From: Atriophallophorus winterbourni
Lineage: Eukaryota; Platyhelminthes; Trematoda; Plagiorchiida; Microphallidae
NCBI GenBank assembly: GCA_013407085.1
Contig: JACCGJ010011267.1
Location: 1 to 64,000, forward strand
Reading direction: 5' to 3'
Length of the DNA stretch: 64,000 nucleotides
Shown: positions 53,142 through 64,000 of the stretch, piece after piece
How positions within the stretch are numbered: the first letter of the stretch is position 1
How the letters are laid out: every line of letters starts with the position of its first letter
The notes under the pieces: generated by a model
The model's database searches: none
What the model was told of the DNA's origin: nothing
The model's input: the letters and a program-made list of their open reading frames with translations, nothing else
Translations under genes and position numbers: made by a program

Positions 53142-55655
53142 ATACCTGCGTAGATTCAGATCATGCTCTTGTGCGATGTAGGTTCTCGTTAAAGTTCTCC
53201 GGTACGAAGCCCTCGAATGGGAAACGCATTGCTGTCGAAAAATTCTCTCTGCCTGCAGTTCAAGACATTTATAGGGCCACCTTGAGTAACTCACTCCCAG
53301 TATGCAACAACCGATGAATGGTGGAACAACATAGCAGAGATTATGCGAGCCGCCGCAATAACAGCCTGTGAGACTGCACAACCAACCTAAAAGTCCCACT
53401 GGATTTCACAGCGCTCTATAGAAATTCTTCACCAGCAACGCGAAATACCTCGTGGTCCTGGACACAACACAGAGCGTAGACACGTGAGGAATGAACTTAA
53501 ACGGAGCCTAAGACTAGACAGAGAAAGGTGGTGGCTAAATAAGGTCGAAGAAATGGAAATAGCAAATAATGCGGGTAACGTGCGAAAACTCTTCCAACTT
53601 ATTCGATCGACTGGGCCTACGAAACAGGAGTGAGTGAGACTATAGCGGAATTAGACGGTACTCTTATCACTAATAAGAATCGCCGCCTGTCACGCTGGGC
53701 CGAACATTTTGAAGAACAATTCAGCTGGTCGCCTGCAACAGAATCTTTCCCTCATTTGAAGCAGTGTGATCCTTGGCCTGTTAGCGTAGATCCCCCTAAT
53801 GATTTAGAAATTAAAGCATGTATCGAATCCATGAAACGATTCAAAGCTGCTGGCCCCGATGACATACCGCCTGTTTTGTTCAAAGAAGGTGGCCAAGTCC
53901 TAATCAGCACATTAGGAGATCTCCTCCGTGAAGTGTGGATGTCAGAATCCGTCCCTCCGAGTTGGGGCGAATCAGTTATCATACCTATATTTAAAAAGGT
54001 GTGCGAAGCTCATGCTCTAATCACCGTGGGATAAGTCTCACTCCCATCATTACGAGATTATTAGCGTCCATATGTCTTCGAAGATTAACATCGCATAGGG
54101 AATCACAGATCCGTGAGCAGCAAGCTGGCTTCCGGCCTGGCAGAGGCTGTGTCGACCACATTTTTACTCTTCGACGGATATTAGAACTGCGGCACACCTA
54201 TCGACAGCCGACAATAGCCATCTTTTTAGACTTCAAAGGAGCATTTGATTCAGTCGATCGAAATGTCCTGTTTAAGACCTTGCTGTGCAAAGGCGTTCCG
54301 CATAAGTATGTCAACATACTACGCGCACTTTATGCTCATACATCCGGATGCGTTAAGTTTTACAACGAAGTCTCACCCAAATTCCACACCACAAGTGGTG
54401 TCCGACAAAGATGCCCGATTTCTCCGTTTTTGTTCAATTTTGTAATTGATGCAATTATGGAGTTGTGCAACGATGGTGCCCCAGCTTTCGGAGTTCACAT
54501 AATGCCATGCGTCAAGCTTCTCGACTTGGATTATGCTGATGACATAGTTTTGCTCTTCGACTCATACACAGATGCACAGGCGATACTGAACAAGCTATCT
54601 AGTATTGTCCCCACATTTGGAATGCGTTTTGCGCCCTCTAAGTGCAGTGTTCTTCTGCAGGACATCGACTTACTTGACAATCAGGCGCTTGAAATTGTGG
54701 ATCGTTTTACGTATCTCGGTAGTTGTATCAATAATTCTGCATCGTTAGATAACGAGGTCTCGGCACGCATTTCTAAAGCGACCGTAGCATTCCGCAACCT
54801 AGGTCACCTCTGGCGTCAGAAAGGAATGTCTCTGCTACTCAAGGGTAGAGTCTATAAAGCGACAGTGCGGGCTGTGTTACTCTATGGGTGCGAAACCTGG
54901 ACCTTACGTAAAGAACACATTCAACGTCTCCAAGTATTTGACAACCGGTGTCTCCGCAGCATTCTAGGAGTTAGCTGTTACAATCGTATGCGCACCGATG
55001 CTCTCCGAAATAAGTTGTTGGTAGTAATGTCGATATAGAGAAGCAGATCAACCTGCATAGGTTACGCTGGTTGGGTCACGTTTTACGGATGCCGGACCAC
55101 CGACTTCCGAAACAGATTCTTTTTGCGACGCCACATCCTGATTGGCGTAAATCTCGGGGTGGCCAAACCGTCACATGGCATAGGCAGCTAAAAATTCTTA
55201 CTAGTAACCTTTCCAAAGTAGGCGCAGCGCGTCTTCCAGGCTGGTGTCCCCGCGATCATATATCGCAATGGTTAGTTACGCTTCAGGATATGTCCCGAAA
55301 CCGTGTTCAATGGCGGTCTTGCACTAAGCATCTTCTTGGAGTGTTTGCATAACCTTGTATGTTGTCAAGCGGAGTGACGAGAAAAGCTTGTTATGATGCA
55401 TGACAATGAAAGCCGCAAGGAAGCTGCCGTGCTGATGTTGCTCTACTCGTTCAAAAAACTTGTTTGAATACATGTTCCATTCGAGGCGTAGGCACCTCTT
55501 CCCAGTTTGTTTGTGCTTACTCTTCTATAGAATCCATAGCAAGCTAAGTTCCACCCTTCCTCATCTTATAGGGTTTTACTTTTTAATGGTTTATTTGGCA
55601 GTTAAACATTCGGTACGTGCTACCGGTGTAATGCTGTCTGTGATGATGAGGGTCA
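53142..55655 (+). mobile_element. RTE-type LINE (family 2), 5'-truncated
   Basis: Starts inside the endonuclease (DSDHALVRCRFSLKF). The RT lies in 53630-54034 and 54001-55038, with a one-base frameshift near 54000: CIESMKRFKAAGPDDIPPVL, EQQAGFRPGRGCVDHIFTLR, FLDFKGAFDSVDRN, GVRQRCPISPFLFNF (usual GCP changed), intact LDYADDIVLLF, FTYLGSCINNSASLDNE. After another frameshift near 55040: LRMPDHRLPKQILFATPHPD. The 3'-UTR ends in GATGATGA at about 55650. Confidence 0.88.
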
Positions 55656-55659
55656 TGTG

Positions 55660-56330
55660 AACTGCCAATTATGCTATAAATGATCTGGTTCTCGATCGTG
55701 TTGAGCAGTTCAACTACCTAGGAATTCTGGTTTCCGGGGGTCGGATAGAGAAGGAAATCACGTCCAAAATTTCTAAGGGCAAACTAGCATTCATCAAACT
55801 TAAGTTACTCTGGAAGAGGTGATTTGAGCTTGAGTTTAAAAGGAAGGATATATTCCACCTCGGTAAGGGCAGCATTGCTTTACGTGAGTGAATGTTGGAC
55901 AGTTCGTGCAGAAGATGTTAGGAGGTTGGAGGTCTTCGACTAATGTTGTTTGCGAATGATTGCTCACGTTCGGTGCAACACCCCGTTTGCAACTCTGAGG
56001 TTATGCGCCGCGTCTTAGGAAGCAACGGCGCTAGTCTTCAGACAGCCATAAACCGACGTCGTCTCCGGCACGTCCTGTGTATGAAACCCGAAAGGTATCC
56101 AATACAACTACGCTGAACATTTTATGCGTCAGCTCGTACAGACTGGGGAAAATGTGGCTGGTGATCAGCCACTAACTTGGAAGAGTGACTTGAAAAGGCT
56201 TACTTCTGGTTTAGCCAAGGTTGAACGAGCGCGCTTGCCTGGATGGGGTACAAGATGTGAGTATTTGGCTCTACACATTGGCAACGATGGCAATGAACCG
56301 ACATCAATGGTAAGAGTTCATCTCTATTCT
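55660..56330 (+). mobile_element. RTE-type LINE C-terminal relic, another subfamily
   Basis: LVLDRVEQFNYLGILVSGGR, KISKGKLAFIKLKLLWKR and stop, then KVERARLPGWGTRCEYLAL. Homologous to the post-RT block but diverged from family 2, with several stops. Confidence 0.7.
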
Positions 56331-56398
56331 TCTTCGACATTTTTGGTCCGTCATAAACTATAATAATAAATAAAAAACGACGTGTAAATGGACAAAAA

Positions 56399-56583
56399 AT
56401 TGTTCACTTTTCTATTTTCTCAATGTTCCCTACACGTTTTGTACATTTCATTGTTTCTGTTGAACGGCACCATATTTTATTCAGATATATATGAATTATC
56501 TGAATAAGATAAGGTGCCGTTCAACAGAAGCAATGAAATGTACAAAACGGGTAGGGAACATTGAGAGAATAGAAAAGAGCAAT
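56399..56583. repeat. 185-bp near-perfect hairpin
   Basis: Arms of about 90 bases: GTACATTTCATTGTTTCTGT ... GAACGGCACC on the left and GGTGCCGTTCAACAGAAGCA ... on the right, around a short AT-rich loop at 56480-56500. Only a few mismatches. It could be a foldback/MITE or a transcribed hairpin. The 56.6-57.1 kb flank holds no gene I recognise. Confidence 0.85.
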
Positions 56584-57114
56584 CAGGGTATGGCAGTCAT
56601 TATACAGCACAACGTATTACGGTTTGATGCGATTCGGTTTATTACGATCAGCAGTGAGCTAATGGAAATGATCGCATCTCATTTGCGATGAGTGAGAGTT
56701 TCTATTCAACGACGAAGAATTAATGATTTCGAAATAGTTCAATAGTTCAATAGTATATTTATGGTAAAATAAGCACATAGCTTCAAATAACCACAGGATG
56801 TGTTTACAGTGGATCGAAAAAATAGGATAAAGAAAAAAAACGTCAGAGTGGGGTTCGAGGGAATAAATTGGTCAGTATAATCAGTATGGGTGCGGGGAGG
56901 CCTTATAGCGGGCCACACTCGCTTTGGAGTTGCGTCTTCCCGAGTTCGCTAGGCGGTAGCTTGAGAATAGGGAGGCTTCGGGGTTGTGTTAGACCTTTCC
57001 GGGATTCTTGTGGCATTTGTACGGGTAGGAGATCGACTCCAGACACGGGAAATAGTGAGTCTGAAAGAGTGGGAAACTTGGAACGCATTATAATCGGTGT
57101 GAATACAGAAGAAA

Positions 57115-58575
57115 AAATGTCACGCAGAATAAACATACCCTTTCATATGTGTGTCCAAGCGTTGTTTAAAGGTTGAGACTGATTGGGAGTTTACAACGGT
57201 TGCCGGCAGTGCGTTCCATACTCGCGTAATTCGAAGCGTTAAAAAATTACTGCGGCAATTTAACCGGCTGATTTGGTGTGAGAGCTTGAGATTATGTCCA
57301 CGGTGATTGACAAGAGGAGACAAGATAAACATATTCCTGCATGGATGATTGATTTCAGTAAGTGCACGGAATGTGAAAATCAGATCTCCCCGCAGACGAC
57401 GGTATTTCAGGGAAAAGAGATTACATCTTCTCAGACGTTCCTCATATGCTGTACTGGACAAACCTCGAATAAACTTGGTAGCTCTGCGTTGAGGTTGCTC
57501 CAGTTGCTGTATATCCTTCTTTAGCCATGGACTCCATGCGCAGACAGAGTATTCCAGCGATGGACGAACATAGGCTGTCAACAAACGTGGCAGGATCTGT
57601 GCGTGAAAATGTCCGAAGGCTCGTCTAAGAAATCCTAGATTTCGGTTTGCCGATCCAGCAGCCTTGCAGCAATGACGAGAGCAGCCTAGGTCCCGCTGCA
57701 TAATGATTCCAAGGTCCGTTTCGCTCTCGACATTTTGTAGTTGCTCCCCTCCAAGGGTGTACGGAACTGGTGATTTAATTCTCAGTGAAAGAGTATGGCA
57801 CTTAGATGTATTAAAATTCAGGCGATTTTCAGATGACCACTTGTGTAGCACATCTAGATCGGCCTGCAATTTGTCGTGGTCATCTGATGTCGCCAAAGCT
57901 TGATGTCATCCGCGAACATAAGAAATGGTGACTTTATTGTTAACCCGGTATCATTGATGAAAAAGAGAAACAATCGTGGGCCTAGTACGGATCCCTGTGG
58001 GACACCACAGGTCGCTGTGAAGCTCTCCGAATGGGATTGCCTGACACGCACACGAAGAGTTCGATTTTGCAGGAATTTTTCTATCCATGCCAGAAGGGGA
58101 CCACCAATTTTATAAAACTGGAGCTTGTGCAAGAGGATACTATGGTCAACACGGTCAAAGGCTTTGGAAAAGTCGAGGTAAACAACATCTACCCCTAAGC
58201 CGGAATCAACTGCTTTGGTCCAGTCATCGCGCGCAAGTATGAGGTTTGTGGTGCATGAACGATGGCTGCGGAACCCGTGTTGTTCCGATGTGAGAAGGTT
58301 GTTTATTTCCAGGTGATTCATTATTGCGTCGGCCAGGATACTCTCCATAATCTTGGAAATAATGGGAAGAAGGGTAATTGGGCGGTAATTGCTCGGCATT
58401 GTACGATCACCGAATTTAAATATAGGGGTGATAAGTCCGTTTTTCCATTGTTGCGGTATTTCTGTGTAGTCCAAAGAACGCTGGAATAAGGCTGCTAGGT
58501 AGTCTGAGATTATGGGCGCTGCGGCAATTAAAGCTTTTGGGTGTATCCCATCGAAATGGGGAAAAGCTTTCATTG
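57115..58575 (-). mobile_element. CR1-type LINE, 5'-truncated, little decayed
   Basis: RT in 58573-57854: FDGIHPKALIAAAPIISDYL, SNYRPITLLPIISKIMESIL, YLDFSKAFDRVDHSILLHKL, GVPQGSVLGPRLFLFFIN and catalytic MFADDIKLW. One frameshift near 57890, then 57896-57120: LDVLHKWSSENRLNFNTSKC, CAWSPWLKKDIQQLEQPQRR, ITRVWNALPATVVNSQ. A different subfamily from the duplicated CR1s and the best preserved in this window. Confidence 0.9.
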
Positions 58576-58799
58576 AAAAGATGTGTTTATCCAGATAAAC
58601 TCACGAAGATTCTGCTATAAGACTTAAAATTCTAGAATTTAAGTAAAAACACGGGGATGCGAATGTAGTCAACGCAGTGTAAAGATTTTGATTAAAACAT
58701 ATTGAAGTCAAGCAATGCTGATCAAAACACGCGCTTTATATAAATCACTAACAAGTAGCGATATTGATAACTTGGCAATGCTTTTTATTTCTTTTTTGT
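58576..58799. other. No recognisable feature
   Basis: AT-rich, no gene seen. Confidence 0.4.
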
Positions 58800-58930
58800 A
58801 TGACTTCTAAATAGGTGAGTTAGCCGGATTCATTGAGATTTTGATTCACACACGCACACGCGGGTCGATTGTAGGCGAGATGGTTGCACATTGTTATCCA
58901 GTCACGTTTCCGCCTGTGCATGTCGTAGTG
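58800..58930 (-). mobile_element. Diverged RTE 3' end
   Basis: TTAGCCGGATTCATTGAGAT, CGCGGGTCGATTGTAGGCGA and TTATCCAGTCACGTTTCCGC correspond to 42440-42540 in the same orientation, with many differences. Confidence 0.6.
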
Positions 58931-59819
<889 letters not shown>

Positions 59820-59855
59820 GTGCGGTGTTGTTCACCCCCCCGGAATTACACTCCA

Positions 59856-60392
59856 GTCCCAAAAGTTGTCATAGCCGAGGGTGGCAGTGGGGATAGGCTC
59901 CCACTGTTTATATAATGTTCTCATATGGCACGCGTCTCAAATAGCTTCAGAAAACCAAGTCCAGCTGCTAGCCTGCACCAGTGGCTTCCCAAGCCTGACG
60001 GAACTGATGGGCGAGGGCGAGTGACTGACGCCTAAAAACCAGTTTGCTTCGGGTAGATGGAGCTCGTTAGCCTGAGAGGGCATTTCATCTAAAGGAAGGA
60101 AAACCCTGATTTTATACTTCCGATGTCTTGCGGGATACCCGATCGCGGGAAAGGCTTCGGGAGAAATCCCTGAGGAAAGATCTGGAACAGAGTCTTTTAG
60201 TCACATCACCTCTTACTGGCAACTACCTGCTGCCTTGCAAGTTGCACTTGGTCGTGCAAAGGCTAGAGAAGCTGACTCGAACAAACGCCGAGTGGTGCTG
60301 GGGACGACACTTTGTACCCAAATTCCCAAGAATCTTCATTGAAGCCGACTCATACACCAAAAGGAGATAGTCGCACAAAGTAAAGTAAAGTA
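59856..60392 (+). mobile_element. RTE-derived short element, copy 3 (537 bp)
   Basis: Leader matching 1848-2330 (AAAGTTGTCATAGCCGAGGG ... CGAACAAACGCCGAGTGGTG) and a short distinctive 3' part with AAATTCCCAAGAATCTTCAT. It ends TAGTCGCACAAAG and (TAAAG)n. Exact 12-bp target duplications AATTACACTCCA at 59844-59855 and 60393-60404. No coding capacity. Confidence 0.88.
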
Positions 60393-60640
60393 AATTACAC
60401 TCCACTACCGGTTTCTGGCTGTTGGCCGTCATCAGGTGGAGACAGTGCGATGAGGTTCAGTGAGCGTTGAAACCGAGAATAAATGGTAAACAAGTGTATA
60501 CTTGAATGCCACTGTTACATAGGGTTCGTACAACGAACCACGATGTTCAAACACAGAATTCCATAGTGATTCGTGGTCAAGCACTCAAGGCGCTTATGAA
60601 TGACCAAAGTGATATCTTGCTCACATTCCCCGAAATTACG
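60393..60640 (-). repeat. Hammerhead family B unit, minus orientation
   Basis: One 241-bp period, between AATTACACTCCACTACCGG at 60393 and AATTACGCTCCACTACCGG at 60634. Contains AGCGTTGAAACC, AATGCCACTGTTACATAGGG, and AATTCCATAGTGATTCGTGG. Confidence 0.88.
60400..60441 (-). ncRNA. Hammerhead ribozyme B1
   Basis: Minus strand: stem I CTCCAC (60441-60436), CTGATGA (60435-60429), stem II GGC/GCC around CAACA with a C-A mismatch at its base, GAAA (60415-60412), ACCGGT stem III, and GTA cleavage between 60406 and 60405. GTGGAG then pairs perfectly with stem I (six pairs). The stem II closing mismatch is the only defect seen. Confidence 0.75.
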
Positions 60641-60986
60641 CTCCACTACCGGTTTCTGGCCACGAATCACTATGTGATTCTGTGTTTGAACATCGTGGTT
60701 CGTTGTAAGAACCCTACGCAACAGTGGCATTCAAGTATACACTTGTTTACCATTTATCCACTGTTTCAAGGCTCACTGAACCTAATCTTACTGTATCCAC
60801 CTGATGACGGCCAACAACCAGAAACCGGTAGTGGAGTGTAATTTCGGGGGATGTTAGCAACACATCGCTTTGGTCATGCATAAGCGCCTTGAGTGCTTGA
60901 CCAGGAATCACAATGTGATTCTGTGTTTGAACATCTGGGTTCGTTGTACGAACCCTGTGCAACAGTGGCATTCAAGTATACACGTG
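60641..60986 (+). repeat. Hammerhead family B units, plus orientation
   Basis: At about 60662 the array inverts: from CCACGAATCACTATGTGATT onward the family B unit reads on the plus strand. One complete period (CACTATGTGATT at 60667 to CACAATGTGATT at 60908, 241 bp) and a second truncated by the next (TTA)n tract. Confidence 0.88.
60795..60836 (+). ncRNA. Hammerhead ribozyme B2
   Basis: Stem I TCCAC, CTGATGA at 60801-60807, CGGCC AACAA CCA stem II region (weaker than B1), GAAA at 60821-60824, ACCGGT, and a GTA site ending at 60830. GTGGA pairs with TCCAC. Confidence 0.7.
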
Positions 60987-61061
<75 letters not shown>

Positions 61062-61080
61062 TATTATCAATATTATTATT
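60987..61080. repeat. (TTA)n tract
   Basis: About 90 bases of trinucleotide repeat closing the right end of the hammerhead array. Confidence 0.95.
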
Positions 61081-61599
61081 TACAAAGGAAGTATGTATTT
61101 TTCAAATTGATCAATATGGGTGTGTGATAATAGGAGGGCACAAGATACACACACGCACGCAAAACCTGGGGATGCAAAAATAAGGAAGGTGCGCGAACAG
61201 CAAGTCCTTCGAAACAGCCGCCGATCCGAGTGCGTTTGCTAAGAGATGAAAAAATATATGGTCCAAAGGCACGATGGGCCAAATTTCATCGTTATCATTG
61301 AACGCAGTGAAGTGAAGTGAAGCACAGTTGTTCATAAAATGAAAGAGCTCTTCAGATAAACGGGAGGAGAAGCACAGTCAACGTTGGAAGAGAACGTGGT
61401 GTAAAAGAATAAGAACACAACGAAAACATGCAATGCAGCAGCAATGTTTCAAGGGAACTGACGAAAACACGCATAGTAATAATACACAAGTGGAAAGTCT
61501 CACGAAACGCCGGAGGAGTTGACGAAAAACACAAGTGACGGAGTCGGCAGAGCTCGAACTGCTCGAACTGTTTCGCTTGGCCGTCATCATTTTGACAAA
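61081..61599. other. 3' flank of the calmodulin-like frame
   Basis: Immediately after the stop the old calmodulin end FVKMMTAK can still be read (61599-61576), followed by a serine run and a hydrophobic stretch to a stop near 61378. No other gene seen. Confidence 0.5.
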
Positions 61600-62076
<477 letters not shown>

Positions 62077-62159
62077 TTAGGTGAAGACAGTGAGACTAGG
62101 TTCATTGAGGCTTAAAGCCGAATTTCGGTGATAAACATAGTTAGAAATGTATCTCACTG

Positions 62160-62880
62160 TTCAATATTATTCTTATTCATATTCGTATTATCATTAAGAC
62201 TAATATTATTATTATCATTATTATTATACTACCTTCTTGAAATCTGGACCACACACGCAAGACACGAACGGATGTTGAATGATATCCATCTAGGAAGCAT
62301 CCGTCGTAATTTGAAAATATCGTGTATGGACAAAGTGACTAACGCAGAATTACTTTCAAAAGATGATTTGCAGAGCATGTTTTCCGCACTGAGACATCGC
62401 CACCCGTGGTGGCTTGGTCACGTTTACAGAAAAAAATAGTATTCCGGAAAAGCTATTCTATAGTGATTTGAAATCAGGAAGTGAATCATTATGCAGACCA
62501 CACTTGCTGAACAAAAAACGTTTGCAAAATAGATATAAGAGCTCCTTGCAGAGATCCGCTAGTTGAGATGGACTTGCTCTTGACCGCTCGTATTGGTGGC
62601 GTCATGTAAAGCATCGTCAGCAGGGATGGATCGGAAACAGCGCTTAACAGCTGAATGCAGTTCACGCCGCGGACGTGAAACTGATGCCGATCGACCGAGT
62701 ACTGCCTATGGGGTCGAGAATGATCCTCCCGAATCGGGCGGTTTAGTCATTTTGAAGCTGTGCTATTCGAAAAAATCATGCGATTCTGATGTACATTTAT
62801 GGTCGACATCGACCAAAAGTCGAACAACAAATGCTTCGAAGAACGTCATCCTATCAGAGTTTATTTAACTATTTGCTTAA
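62160..62880 (+). mobile_element. LINE C-terminal relic
   Basis: RHERMLNDIHLGSIRRNLKI, DKVTNAELLSKDDL, ALRHRHPWWLGHVYRK and stop, then short pieces (CRPHLLNKKRLQNRYK; DRSYWWRHVKH). The pattern matches the end of RTE/craniofacial-type endonuclease-RT proteins (W.GHV.R; R.GRP...R; DR..W). A stretch at 62730-62815 is shared with 41925-41990. Confidence 0.6.
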
Positions 62881-64000
62881 CTTTACCGAAGGGAAATGAT
62901 TACTGAGCAATTACAGTCTAGTTTATCTCGTTGATGATATGTGTATATTTGCCGCGAATATTTTTCTTGTGTAACTCAAACATGATTTGTTGTGTTTTCT
63001 AGAACTAGAATAAAGCTAGAATGTCGAAATATTTGAATACAGTTTGTCCATCTTATTCTACTAAGATTACTTGTTGGGTGCAGACTGTTACGGGTCTTAT
63101 AAACGTGGTGGTTTCAGAGTTCCAAATGTGCGGCTGAGAAATCACGATATCTGATTTTCGACTTAGCACCTCTACAACATTGCCAGGTAAACCCTAGTAA
63201 AAGGTGAGTGACAACAGCTTCATATTCGACTAGCGGTAAAACAAATCGACTTCAAATTGCAATTTTCCTGATACATTGACAATTGCCTCATTCGTTTTAC
63301 ATAAATAAATGATTGATTTTGTTCTTGGATATCCATTGCATGCTAATAAATAAATAAATGAATAAATAAATATACATTCATGATCAATAATTGCCCATGC
63401 ACTTGTATAATCAAATTTTAATATGTAAAATCGCGAATATATTTTCATGGTCACTTCAGCAACGGAATTCTACGTTCAATATAAATAAACGCAAAAATTA
63501 ATCACAAAATGCTTCAAGATGATTAGAAAAACATCTGTTATTATACAAAAGAAATACATCGCGAGAAAGAAAAATCAATGAATGTTTCGGAAAACACTGA
63601 ACTTTAACGGATTATTTCCATCGAATTTGCGTTATGTTTTGTGTTGTGGATTTTCCGATACTTTTTGTATTGATTGTTTGAAATAGATTATCCAGTTCTT
63701 AATATGAACTGTTTTCTTATTCGGTTGTCGAGAGACATTAATTCCACTAAGTATGAGGTCTCCTGTTGAGCAGTTTTATTTGGGTGCTAGTGGAGAAGTT
63801 ATGTAGAAAAGCAAATACTCGAAAGCGAGTGAGTGTTCACAAGAAAGTTGTAAACATTAATTTAATATCAATACCCAGGTATGCCATTATAATATAGATC
63901 ATCAGGTGGAATATGTAGATTACGAAGATCCAGTGTTTTTCTATGGTAAGAAATGAAGGCAGAAGTGATTTGAATTCATGTAAAGGGGAACTGAGTCATT
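62881..64000. other. No recognisable gene
   Basis: AT-rich sequence with a short (AAAT)n run at about 63345-63375. Confidence 0.5.

Noticed and set aside
63901..63915. ATCATCAGGTGGAAT considered as a reverse hammerhead core
   Set aside because: No GAAA/ACCGGT block at the required spacing.

Overview
This is eukaryotic, intron-bearing, repeat-dense DNA, most likely from a flatworm and probably a trematode. The mobile elements (CR1-, RTE- and Penelope-type retroelements, pogo/Tigger and piggyBac transposons) and many hammerhead-ribozyme repeats fit this. So does one host gene whose 5' exons are separated by introns of only 33, 40 and 34 nt, a micro-intron pattern known in schistosomes and relatives. 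The species cannot be fixed from the sequence. I saw no rRNA, tRNA or bacterial-style gene organisation.

Layout. 1-1075 is a minus-strand CR1 ORF1 relic. About 1.5-15.4 kb and 19.8-30.2 kb are two copies (A and B) of one segmental duplication. Each copy holds a dead plus-strand CR1 element, hammerhead repeats, LINE scraps and a small gene for a secreted, proline-rich, acidic protein (13112-13615 and 27159-27614). Copy A was later hit by a full-length RTE element (1844-5437) and a Tigger element. Copy B gained a CR1 fragment (28846-29729), and the other copy preserves the empty site for the RTE and CR1 insertions. Between the copies lie two more Tigger copies, a second pogo-type derivative and a Penelope-like GIY-YIG relic. 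30.2-35 kb is decayed LINE and unassigned sequence ending in a 1.4 kb duplicated block repeated at 51.7-53.1 kb.

From 46155 leftward on the minus strand runs a host gene recognisable as CEP43/FGFR1OP (FOP), a centrosomal LisH protein. Seven exons can be joined in frame (46155-42803), and a possible terminal exon lies at 36199-35836. Its introns are filled with 236-bp hammerhead arrays, a dispersed ~235-bp repeat and LINE ends. 46.85-56.3 kb holds RTE-type LINEs, one split by a complete piggyBac (47281-49420). 57.1-58.6 kb is a fairly fresh CR1. 59.4-61.1 kb is an inverted hammerhead array between long (ATT)n tracts, entered by an RTE-derived short element with 12-bp target duplications. 61600-62022 is an intronless calmodulin-like frame that stops at the last calcium ligand of EF-hand 4.

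The most notable theme is hammerhead ribozyme DNA. At least three related families (periods about 236, 241 and 306 bp) keep the CTGATGA...GAAA core, a pairing stem I and a self-complementary ACCGGT stem III. Two identical, apparently complete ribozymes lie in the sense orientation in the region downstream of CEP43 exon 7.
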